Position numbers and translations under genes: made by a program. Positions 1 to 5,746 of a DNA stretch of 7,690 bases are shown in pieces. The stretch comes from Xanthobacteraceae bacterium (GTDB lineage Bacteria > Pseudomonadota > Alphaproteobacteria > Rhizobiales > Xanthobacteraceae). The notes under the pieces are model-generated. The model worked only from the letters and a program-made list of their open reading frames with translations. It did not search any database and was not told the origin of the DNA. Within the stretch, counting starts at the first letter, position 1. Each line of letters opens with the position of its first letter. The DNA lies in NCBI GenBank assembly GCA_030043285.1, contig JASHXZ010000073.1:1-7690 (forward strand), in the 5' to 3' direction.

Positions 1-435
1 CATAACCTTGGCGCCAGACAGGTTGGCGCCGACAAAAGTGGCGGCTTCTTGCGGTCGCGTTTCCATTCCGGCGGAAACGACCAGCGTTTCCAGGTCCGCA
101 TTTGAGAGGTCGGCGCGGGAAAAATCGGCCCGCATGATCCAGGCCAGATTCAGTTGTGCCCCCGTTAAGTTGGCGCCCACAAGCTTTGCCGCAACCAGCT
201 TGGCGCCACGCAGATCGGCATCCGAGAGATTCGCACCGGACAGATTGGCGTTGGTAAAATCCAAATCGCGCAGGTCGAGTCCCGCAAGAGACCGTCCGGC
301 GAAGTTTGCCCCTTGTGTGGCCGGCGCGGACGACAGCGTCGACTGCACGTCGGCGCGGGTCAGTTCGGCGGCAAAGGCGCCGGATCCCGTCACGATGAGG
401 CACGCTATGCACGCCAAGCGCCACACATGATGCAT
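1..435 (-). CDS. Exported pentapeptide-repeat protein (3' end cut by window edge)
   Basis: The minus strand is open from an ATG at 435-433 to the left edge, giving 145 residues with no stop. A GGGAGGAG Shine-Dalgarno (441-448) sits 5 nt before this ATG and fixes the start. Residues 1-23 look like a Sec signal peptide: a basic start (MHHVWR), a hydrophobic core, and a cleavable AFA/A end at 20-23. From about residue 43 the protein repeats the A(N/D)LxG pattern of pentapeptide-repeat proteins (for example GANLSDADLRGAKL, then VGANLTGAQL). These fold as a right-handed quadrilateral beta helix. A break at about 115-130 interrupts the repeats, which resume at VGANLSGAK before the edge. The gene lies 74 bp downstream of the MfnF-like gene on the same strand, so it could be cotranscribed. 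The fold gives no enzymatic function and I cannot assign one. An extracytoplasmic or periplasmic location is inferred from the signal peptide. Confidence 0.88.
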   Translation of the reverse strand, partial: MHHVWRLACIACLIVTGSGAFAAELTRADVQSTLSSAPATQGANFAGRSLAGLDLRDLDFTNANLSGANLSDADLRGAKLVAAKLVGANLTGAQLNLAWIMRADFSRADLSNADLETLVVSAGMETRPQEAATFVGANLSGAKVM

Positions 436-440
436 TGCCG

Positions 441-448
441 CTCCTCCC
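441..448 (-). promoter_or_regulatory. Strong Shine-Dalgarno of the pentapeptide-repeat gene
   Basis: The minus strand reads GGGAGGAG here, 5 nt upstream of the ATG at 435-433. The same 8-mer precedes fae (2827-2834). It supports this start over the out-of-frame ATG at 428-426. Confidence 0.7.
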
Positions 449-473
449 CTCAAACAGACAGCTCGCGAGTTCA

Positions 474-491
474 TCCAACAGTCTCCAACAG
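474..491. repeat. Two 8-bp direct repeats with a 10-bp period
   Basis: TCCAACAG occurs at 474-481 and again at 484-491, inside the 74-bp spacer between the MfnF-like gene and the pentapeptide-repeat gene. On the minus strand this reads CTGTTGGA twice, one helical turn apart and about 40-55 nt upstream of the ATG of the pentapeptide gene. That spacing would suit a regulator site, but two copies of an 8-mer can also arise by chance. Confidence 0.35.
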
Positions 492-509
492 CTCAGCGGG
501 AGGCGACCT

Positions 510-1520
510 TCATGACGCGAGTCCCGCAAGTGCAGCCGCGGGCGCGCAGTGACAGACGCCAAGTCTTGCCTCAGTGGCAACGTCAAGGAGCTCATGGAAG
601 CTAATGCAGCTCCGTTGCAAGCGCCGCGCGACCTCCGCGATTGTGCTGAGACCTATTCCGGCCGCGACGATGGGGGCAGTTCCCGTGCAGGCGGATATGA
701 CGAGCATGGCGGCGTCTGTGATGGTGCGCGTCTGCGCTTCGGCAAACCATTGCGCGAGCCGCTGCCACGTCATGTCGTCCGCGTCGCTCGCGTCGCAACC
801 CACCATGCGGGCGAGACGGGCACGCGATGCCTGGAGGGTCTTTTCGCGTCCATCGGCCGTGACCATCAAGTCGGATCCCGCCGGCAAGGTGCCGAGGATG
901 CGATGGACGTCGGCCATCGTGGCGAAATTCTCATTGATCAACGGCGTCCAAGCGCCGTGCAGCGGAGCACGGTCCGCCGTCGCCATGACGAAGCCGCGAA
1001 CAAGTCCAGTATAGACCAGCTCTCCCGCGGCCAGCCGTTGCGAGTCGGTATAGCCCCGCGCCGCGACCTTGCCGCCAACGATCGGAATGATGTCGGTTGT
1101 GGTTGATCCAAGATCAATAAAAAGGGCATCGCCCAGGCGTTTGGCGACCAGCGTGGCGGCGGCGTGCCAGTTCGCCGATGCGATGTCCAGGTAATGCGGG
1201 CGCGCTCCTTCGGGGCCCACGTAGCCTCGCGGTCCCGCATAGACCGACACGCTGCCGAGCTCGCGCGCCGCAAGCACGGCAAGCTGCTCGACGCCGTCGG
1301 CGCGCGATTGGAAAGTGTCGGCGAGCTCGCCCGTCATGGTGATGACGTTGCGTTCGGCGTGGCCTATCTCGTCGCGGGCTTGCGCGAAGGCCTCGCGGAG
1401 CCGCCCGGTTCCGCCGCGCAGCGGCGAGCCGTATTGGGTTGCCTTGACGATGCGACCGTCTTCGGCCCGCACCGCCTTCAAGTGAACGCCGCCAATATCC
1501 CATCCGATGACAACTCCCAT
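510..1520 (-). CDS. H4MPT-linked C1 transfer pathway protein, MfnF/COG1548 family
   Basis: A 336-residue protein of the ASKHA (hydantoinase A-like) fold. Visible features are a first phosphate-loop motif GWDIGGVHLK (6-15), TMTGELAD (61-68), ASANWHA (114-120), a second phosphate motif FIDLGSTTTDI (134-144), GELVYTGLVRG (166-176), NENFATMADVHRILG (196-210) and a nucleotide-site-like AAGIGLS (286-292). This order marks the family long annotated as H4MPT-linked C1 transfer pathway protein. Its archaeal member in Methanocaldococcus (MJ1427, MfnF) joins the aminomethylfuran diphosphate and glutamyl-tyramine halves of methanofuran. By analogy this protein probably makes the core of methylofuran, the formyl carrier used after Mch; that transfer of function is inference. 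The ATG at 1520-1518 follows GAGG with a 4-nt gap, and the product then begins directly with the first motif, so the start is secure. It is divergent from the HisA-like gene. Confidence 0.9.
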   Translation of the reverse strand: MGVVIGWDIGGVHLKAVRAEDGRIVKATQYGSPLRGGTGRLREAFAQARDEIGHAERNVITMTGELADTFQSRADGVEQLAVLAARELGSVSVYAGPRGYVGPEGARPHYLDIASANWHAAATLVAKRLGDALFIDLGSTTTDIIPIVGGKVAARGYTDSQRLAAGELVYTGLVRGFVMATADRAPLHGAWTPLINENFATMADVHRILGTLPAGSDLMVTADGREKTLQASRARLARMVGCDASDADDMTWQRLAQWFAEAQTRTITDAAMLVISACTGTAPIVAAGIGLSTIAEVARRLQRSCISFHELLDVATEARLGVCHCAPAAALAGLAS

Positions 1521-1585
1521 ATCGCCTCGCGATAACTATTTCAGCAGTGTATACAGCGAAGCCCGGTTCGCTGATGCCATTCGCT
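1521..1585. promoter_or_regulatory. Divergent intergenic spacer with a palindromic -10 candidate
   Basis: This spacer separates two divergent start codons (1520 and 1574 or 1586). It holds the 8-bp palindrome TGTATACA (1548-1555), which presents TATACA, four of six matches to a sigma-70 -10 box, on both strands. Transcription starting just beyond it would give leaders of only about 12-25 nt on either side. I find no convincing -35 at 16-18 bp in either direction, so the promoter call is tentative. Confidence 0.3.
1554..1573. repeat. Perfect 7-bp inverted repeat before the HisA-like gene
   Basis: CAGCGAA (1554-1560) and TTCGCTG (1567-1573) are exact reverse complements around a 6-nt centre (GCCCGG). 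The right arm ends at the base before the ATG at 1574. It could be an operator, or a hairpin in the leader that limits ribosome access. If translation began at the GTG at 1547 the repeat would lie inside the coding region. Confidence 0.45.
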
Positions 1586-2278
1586 ATGGACGTTATACCC
1601 GTTCTCGATCTCAAAGGCGGTGTTGTGGTGCATGCCCGGATGGGCATGCGCAGCGAATATCGTCCCATGGACACTCCGCTGTCGCCGACCAGCAGGCCGA
1701 TGGACGTCGCGCGCGGATTGTTGTCGATCCATCCGTTCACATCGTTTTACATCGCCGATCTCGACGCCATCGAGAGCCGCGCCGACAACAACGCGGCGCT
1801 GATGGAATTGAGGCAAGCCTTTCCCGGTACGAAATTTTGGGTGGACAACGGCGTCGCCGATCTCGACGGCGCCAAGCGATGGCTCGATGCCGGGATCGGA
1901 CGTTTGGTCATCGGCAGCGAGGCGCAGAGGAATGGCGAATTGATTCGTCATTTCCAGCACGACCAACGCGTCGTCCTCTCATTGGATTTTCGCGGTGATG
2001 CGTTCATGGGCCCTGCCGCGCTGCTCGGCGATGCAGATGCATGGCCGGCAGCCATAATCGTCATGACGTTGGCGCGCGTCGGCAGCGCCGTCGGGCCCGA
2101 CATGGCGCGGCTCGCCGCCATCAAGGCAAGAGCCTCCGGCAAGCGCATCTACGCAGCCGGAGGCGTTCGCGGCGCCGATGATCTCGCCGCTCTGGCGGCG
2201 GCCGGAATTTCCGGCGCGCTCGTCGCGACGTGCCTGCACACCGGCGCACTCACAGGCGCGCAGATCGCGCGCCTGTGA
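1586..2278 (+). CDS. HisA/HisF-related TIM-barrel protein of the H4MPT gene set
   Basis: A 230-residue protein resembling ProFAR isomerase HisA. Motifs run in barrel order: IPVLDLKGG (4-12, strand 1, Asp8), YIADLDAIE (55-63), WVDNGV (85-90), VIGSEA (98-103), LSLDFRG (121-127, strand 5, Asp124), and AAGGVRGADDL (180-190) with GALVATCLHTG (200-210), the usual phosphate-binding end. Both acidic positions used by HisA for Amadori chemistry are kept. The context is not histidine biosynthesis: no his gene is nearby, and the family (COG1411, hisA/hisF-related) is shared by methanogens and methylotrophs. A cofactor-biosynthesis role is inferred; the substrate is unknown. I chose the ATG at 1586 because it places the first strand where HisA proteins start. 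The ATG at 1574 and the GTG at 1547 are in frame and possible, and none of the three has a good Shine-Dalgarno. The gene converges on fae with 32 bp between stop codons. Confidence 0.87.
   Translation: MDVIPVLDLKGGVVVHARMGMRSEYRPMDTPLSPTSRPMDVARGLLSIHPFTSFYIADLDAIESRADNNAALMELRQAFPGTKFWVDNGVADLDGAKRWLDAGIGRLVIGSEAQRNGELIRHFQHDQRVVLSLDFRGDAFMGPAALLGDADAWPAAIIVMTLARVGSAVGPDMARLAAIKARASGKRIYAAGGVRGADDLAALAAAGISGALVATCLHTGALTGAQIARL
2250..2278. terminator. Perfect 12-bp hairpin at the convergent junction, spanning a stop codon
   Basis: Bases 2250-2261 (TCACAGGCGCGC) are exactly complementary to 2267-2278, leaving a 5-nt loop (AGATC). The right arm includes the TGA stop of the HisA-like gene. The hairpin is GC-rich and lies 33 bp past the end of fae on the other strand, so it could stop or stabilise transcripts from both sides. 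Neither side has a T-tract, so it is not a canonical intrinsic terminator; a 3'-end stabiliser is equally possible. Confidence 0.5.
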
Positions 2279-2310
2279 CCTGACGTTATCGGTCCTGAAC
2301 CCGGTGCGCG

Positions 2311-2820
2311 CTACGCGGCGGCGAACGGATGCTTGACCGTGTTGCGTTTTGCGACGACCTCGGCAGCCTTCGGCTCGCCGCTCACAGCGCGTGCGATGGA
2401 TTCCTTGACCGCGCGATAATTGAATTCCTGAATCTTTTTATCGTCGGCCGCGTCCCAGTGGATGAAGACGCCGACGCAGATAAAGAGATTGTCAGCCTCG
2501 TCCTGGGGGATGACGCCTTCCGCGACGCTGTCGGCAACCGCCTTGGCGACCGCGTGCTGGGCCGGTCCAAACATCTGCACGGCCTGCTTGGCGCCCTTGA
2601 TCGTCACCTTGTTGAACATCACGGTGGCGGGCTTGGTCAACAGGTTCGGTCCCACCACCGCGAGCAACGACGTAAAGCCGTCCTTATTGTTGGTCAGGCA
2701 GTTTGCGAACGCCATTTCGGCCGCACTGCCGCGCGGCCCCATGATGAGATCGATATGGGCAACTTCGTTGCCCTCGCCGACCAGCGATTCACCGACGCAG
2801 AGTCCATTGATCTTTGCCAT
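2311..2820 (-). CDS. fae: Formaldehyde-activating enzyme Fae
   Basis: Fae catalyses the condensation of formaldehyde with H4MPT to methylene-H4MPT in the cytoplasm, the entry step of this oxidation route. The 169-residue product matches the usual length of about 170 and reads as Fae throughout: [15 protein letters not shown] (18-32), [13 protein letters not shown] (48-60), [20 protein letters not shown] (67-86), [15 protein letters not shown] (117-131) and the C-terminal HPFAAA. His22 in the AHID motif corresponds to the conserved His proposed as general acid in the crystal structure paper (numbered 17 there, as I recall). Of two nearby ATGs I chose 2820-2818 (MAKI...): GGAGG is 8 nt upstream, whereas the ATG at 2826-2824 directly abuts the Shine-Dalgarno. 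Known Fae proteins also begin MAKI. The ORF is open further upstream to 2880, but that part does not resemble Fae. It follows the CitG-like gene after a 142-bp leader. Confidence 0.97.
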   Translation of the reverse strand: MAKINGLCVGESLVGEGNEVAHIDLIMGPRGSAAEMAFANCLTNNKDGFTSLLAVVGPNLLTKPATVMFNKVTIKGAKQAVQMFGPAQHAVAKAVADSVAEGVIPQDEADNLFICVGVFIHWDAADDKKIQEFNYRAVKESIARAVSGEPKAAEVVAKRNTVKHPFAAA

Positions 2821-2962
2821 CGCCATCTCCTCCCAAGGAAACTGCAAAACGCGCAGGCGGGTTTGCCTGCCTGATAACACCTATCCTTGTTGTCAGCGCC
2901 CGGCATGGGTGGACCGGACCGGTTAGCCAGATAGCGGCGGAACGCAAGCTCCGCGCGTAAAG
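2821..2962 (-). promoter_or_regulatory. fae leader with Shine-Dalgarno, hairpin and short palindrome
   Basis: This is the only sizeable gap on the minus strand between mtdB and fae. It contains GGGAGGAG (2827-2834), the fae Shine-Dalgarno. A 6-bp stem, GCAGGC (2853-2858) with GCCTGC (2865-2870) and a 6-nt loop, lies just upstream of it. ACCGG-A-CCGGT (2913-2923) is a small palindrome. No -35/-10 pair stands out, so a separate fae promoter is only suggested by the gap, the strong ribosome site and the known high expression of Fae in methylotrophs. Confidence 0.4.
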
Positions 2963-3832
2963 TCAACCACTGTTCGGCAGCGGCGGCAAGACGGTCCGTA
3001 GCCGATAGGCAAAGAGCGTCGCCACGGTCAGGTCGGCGCTTGTGCCGGGGTTGATGCCCTCTGCTTTGAGGGCGGCGTCCCAAGCCAGCAATGTGGGCAG
3101 TATTTCAGCCGGCTGTTCTGCCGTGTGCAACTTCGTCTGGAATTTCTTTGCTTCGCGCTGAACTCCGGCGGCCGTTTCAGCGCCGAGCTTGCGGGCGATA
3201 TGACTGTCCGGGAAGGTTGCCAAAAAGCTCAAGAAAACCGCCAGGGTCGCCCATTTTTGCTCTGCGTGGCGGTTCAGCGCCGCCTCGAACACGGGTAATC
3301 CCAGCCCGAATACGTCGGCAAAATCTGTCGTGTACTGCCGTGCCACGCGGTCGCGGTCCGCCGCCTCCGCCATCGCCTGCAACAGGCTAACCGTTGCCGG
3401 CGCCGACACGTCGTGACGCGTGCTGTGGCCAAGCCCGGCGGGCGCCGCCTTCATGATCGCGCGAAACGCGAGGCTAGCGTCTTCGATGTCGAGACCGCGC
3501 AGAACCCGGCCAAGCGCGGCGCGCAATTGCGGTCCCTCGACGGCCATCTGCGCCGCCGCCGCCAACGGGGCGCAGAGCAGAATGATGCCGAGATTGGTAT
3601 TGGCGCCAACCGCGGCAAAGGTTGCCTCGACCGCGGCCAGGATGCGCGCACCGACACGCGCACCCGCAGCCGACAACGGCGCCGCCGCGGTATCGGCGCT
3701 GCGGACAAAATCGTCGATCGTCATGCGATGGCCGCCGGCAAAAGCATGCACGTTGCCCGGCTTCGGCGCCTCAAGCTCGGCAAGACAGGCCCACACGAAC
3801 GCCGCCGCCACGCTTTGCGCCCGCGAACTCAC
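2963..3832 (-). CDS. CitG-like protein (triphosphoribosyl-dephospho-CoA synthase family), orf7-type
   Basis: A 289-residue protein of the CitG/MdcB family. Motifs are PKPGNVH (23-29), NTNLGIILL (78-86), LGHSTRHDV (134-142), FPDSHIARKLG (207-217) and NPGTSADLTVA (261-271). True CitG releases adenine from ATP and attaches the triphosphoribosyl group to dephospho-CoA through an alpha-ribosidic bond, making the citrate lyase prosthetic group. No citrate lyase or malonate decarboxylase gene is present here. The position between a RimK-like gene and fae matches orf7 of the M. extorquens cluster, to my recollection. A role in H4MPT or methylofuran biosynthesis is therefore likely, but the reaction is unknown. 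The start is a GTG at 3832-3830 in a GTGA overlap with the upstream stop codon. No strong Shine-Dalgarno is seen, which fits reinitiation by coupled ribosomes. Confidence 0.88.
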   Translation of the reverse strand: MSSRAQSVAAAFVWACLAELEAPKPGNVHAFAGGHRMTIDDFVRSADTAAAPLSAAGARVGARILAAVEATFAAVGANTNLGIILLCAPLAAAAQMAVEGPQLRAALGRVLRGLDIEDASLAFRAIMKAAPAGLGHSTRHDVSAPATVSLLQAMAEAADRDRVARQYTTDFADVFGLGLPVFEAALNRHAEQKWATLAVFLSFLATFPDSHIARKLGAETAAGVQREAKKFQTKLHTAEQPAEILPTLLAWDAALKAEGINPGTSADLTVATLFAYRLRTVLPPLPNSG

Positions 3833-4782
3833 GCGGTGGCGCCCCGCGCCTTGCGGATACCGACGCTTTCCACGAAACAGTCGGCAAAAACCGAAGCGAT
3901 GTTGATCGCGGTGACTTTTTGCAAACCGGACCAGGCCGGCATGCTGTTGACTTCGAGCACAATCGGCCGCTGCGCCGAGTCGTAGATGATATCGACGCCG
4001 ACGAACGCGGCGCCGACGGCCGCCGCGGCGCGCAGCGCCAGCGTTTTCAGCTCATCATTGAGGGCGACCGCAACCGGCCGCCCACCCCGCTTGATGTTGG
4101 TGATCCAGTGCGAGGAGTGCCGCTGCATCGCGGCCACGACACGGCCCTGCACGACGAGAACGCGAAAGTCGTGATACCCGTTGCGTTCGATGCCAATGAA
4201 ACGCTGTAGATAAAAAACCCGGCCGGCCGCCTGTTCGGTCTGGGGCAGCTCGTCCGGGGTGCGGATCAGCATCAGGCCGCGTCCCTGCGATCCGAACAAG
4301 GGTTTGAGCACAAGCGGCCCGCCCGCCGCCTGCCGCTGCACGATGGCACGCGCTTCGTCATAGGATTCCGTCGTCCAGGTCGCCGGTGTCGCAAGGCCTG
4401 CACGGGACAACAGAAAACTCGTCATCGACTTGTCGACGCAGCGCTCGATGGCGCGCGCGTCGTTCCATACCGGCACGCCAAGCTCGCGCAGGGCATGGAG
4501 AACGCCGAGCCGCACAGTGACCGCTTCAAAGGTGCCACCCGACATGGTGCGCACGATGAGCCCATCCGGAAGTGCGCCGTCGAAGCCATCGACGTGCAGT
4601 CCGGTGGCGCTTTGCGTGGCAAATCCGCACCGCGTCAGCCGAACCGGAACGGTTTCGATGTCGCGCGCCCGAAGCGCAGCGATCAGTTCGCGGGCATGCC
4701 AATCGACGCTTTCGATGACGAGCCCGATGACCGGGCGAGCGCCAAGCGGATTATGGCCGACGCGCTCAAGCAAAGGAGGCAT
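3829..4782 (-). CDS. RimK/MptN-like ATP-grasp ligase, orf5-type
   Basis: A 317-residue ATP-grasp enzyme with close RimK-type signatures: CVDKSMTSFLLS (115-126), VLKPLFGSQGRG (158-169, ATP-binding Lys and glycine loop), DFRVLVVQGRVVAAMQR (205-221), NIKRGG (229-234), GVDII (262-266) and VLEVNSMPAWSG (275-286, metal-binding Glu and Asn). RimK relatives in methanogens include MptN and CofF, which add alpha-linked glutamate to H4MPT and F420. Bacterial methylofuran carries a polyglutamate tail, so glutamate ligation to a C1 cofactor is the likely job; the exact acceptor is inference. The gene overlaps mch by 17 bp. The ATG at 4782-4780 adds about 17 residues before the first beta strand (PVIGLVIES, 17-25) and has little Shine-Dalgarno, so the true start could be slightly downstream. 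It matches orf5 of the M. extorquens cluster by position, as I recall. Confidence 0.9.
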   Translation of the reverse strand: MPPLLERVGHNPLGARPVIGLVIESVDWHARELIAALRARDIETVPVRLTRCGFATQSATGLHVDGFDGALPDGLIVRTMSGGTFEAVTVRLGVLHALRELGVPVWNDARAIERCVDKSMTSFLLSRAGLATPATWTTESYDEARAIVQRQAAGGPLVLKPLFGSQGRGLMLIRTPDELPQTEQAAGRVFYLQRFIGIERNGYHDFRVLVVQGRVVAAMQRHSSHWITNIKRGGRPVAVALNDELKTLALRAAAAVGAAFVGVDIIYDSAQRPIVLEVNSMPAWSGLQKVTAINIASVFADCFVESVGIRKARGATA

Positions 4783-5746
4783 CGAGCAGGCCCAAATTGA
4801 TCTCGCCGGCGTGAAAGCTCTCGCCGCTTTCGAGCGCCGTCACCGTGATTTCCGCCGGGCTGAACAGCATCGGGTCGATGGCGTAAAAATCGCCTTTGAC
4901 TTCCTTGAAAATCTGCGCGAACGGCCGCCCATAGTGGCGCGAAGCATTGCTTGGCAGCTTTTCGGCCAGCGCACGCGCGTCATCGGCCGGCCCGGTCACA
5001 TAGAGCTGGACCCGCCCAGCAAAGATGATGGCGTCGTTGGTGCGGCCCATCGCGGTGATGAAGTCGGGATGCGGCGGACACAGCGGCGCAGCGCCGACAC
5101 CATCAACGACGTGCTCGAGCGGGAATCCCAGCTCATGGGTCTTGTGCAATGCGACCTCGAGCGAACGGGCAACGATCTGCGTGCCGCCAACCAGACTCTG
5201 TGTCGGCGCAAAGACGATCGTCAAATCGTCCGGCTTGACGGCGCAATCCGCCGCAACCTTGGCGACGATCTTTGCCGGCGGCGGCCCGCTGCTCTCGATC
5301 ACCAATGTGGCCTGCGCGGCGCTGTCGGCGTAGTTCAGATGCTCGAACAGCGGTTCGCGACGCGCCAGCGCACGCGCCGGTCCTGAGCCCAGCGCAAAAA
5401 ATGGTTTGCCGGCGCTGTCATCAGTCAGTCGCCAGCCGGCGTATTGGCTCGCCAGGCATGCGATCACTGGGTTTGAGGAGCGCACCACCAACGTCCACGG
5501 CCAGCGCGGCGTCGCCGAGGACGTCGTTAACGTCACGTCGCCAAGTCCGCCCATGCAGATGGCCGCAATGCGCAAGCCCGCGGCGATACCGCCGAGGCTT
5601 TTGCTGCCGGCATCGATCAGCGTTTCGCCAAGCTTGCCGCGTGAAACGCCAAGTCTCAGCTGCGCCGCGTCCGCCACGAGCTGAGAAACCAGATTGGCGG
5701 CGCGTTCATTGACGCTGACTGCTGGCACTGCCGTCATGGTCGCCAT
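4766..5746 (-). CDS. mch: Methenyl-H4MPT cyclohydrolase Mch
   Basis: Mch hydrolyses methenyl-H4MPT to formyl-H4MPT in the cytoplasm, the step after MtdB. The 326-residue product is the normal size and follows the family throughout: CMGGLGDVT (64-72), PVIACLASQYAGW (93-105), FALGSGPARAL (117-127), APTQSLVGGTQIVAR (170-184), LEHVVDGVGAAPLCPPHPDF (a run ending at 219), MGRTNDAII (223-231), and the C-terminal GLLDASFA. The ATG at 5746-5744 gives an N-terminal lead about as long as that of the M. extorquens enzyme. A second in-frame ATG at 5737-5735 would shorten it by three residues. The start lies 41 bp inside the preceding ATP-grasp gene, and the end overlaps the RimK-like gene by 17 bp, so translation is probably coupled on both sides. 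Confidence 0.97.
   Translation of the reverse strand: MATMTAVPAVSVNERAANLVSQLVADAAQLRLGVSRGKLGETLIDAGSKSLGGIAAGLRIAAICMGGLGDVTLTTSSATPRWPWTLVVRSSNPVIACLASQYAGWRLTDDSAGKPFFALGSGPARALARREPLFEHLNYADSAAQATLVIESSGPPPAKIVAKVAADCAVKPDDLTIVFAPTQSLVGGTQIVARSLEVALHKTHELGFPLEHVVDGVGAAPLCPPHPDFITAMGRTNDAIIFAGRVQLYVTGPADDARALAEKLPSNASRHYGRPFAQIFKEVKGDFYAIDPMLFSPAEITVTALESGESFHAGEINLGLLDASFA

Noticed and set aside
8..430. 140-residue open frame on the plus strand
   Set aside because: It is repetitive (LAPTS-like units) only because it mirrors the pentapeptide repeats on the minus strand, which have a signal peptide and a Shine-Dalgarno.
1114..1740. 208-residue minus-strand frame across the divergent spacer
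   Set aside because: It covers the starts of two recognised genes in the wrong frame and has an Arg-rich shadow composition.
2329..2874. 181-residue open frame on the plus strand opposite fae
   Set aside because: fae on the minus strand is unambiguous; this is its complement.
2821..2880. N-terminal extension of fae by up to 20 residues
   Set aside because: Known Fae proteins start MAKI, and the Shine-Dalgarno lies within the extension, correctly spaced for the ATG at 2820.
2881..2962. Sigma-70 promoter for fae
   Set aside because: TTGACT near 2966-2961 has no -10 at the right distance, and other hexamer pairs match too poorly to call.
4430..5386. 318-residue open frame on the plus strand, opposite mch and the RimK-like gene
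   Set aside because: It runs across the boundary of two well-recognised minus-strand genes and shows no family signature.
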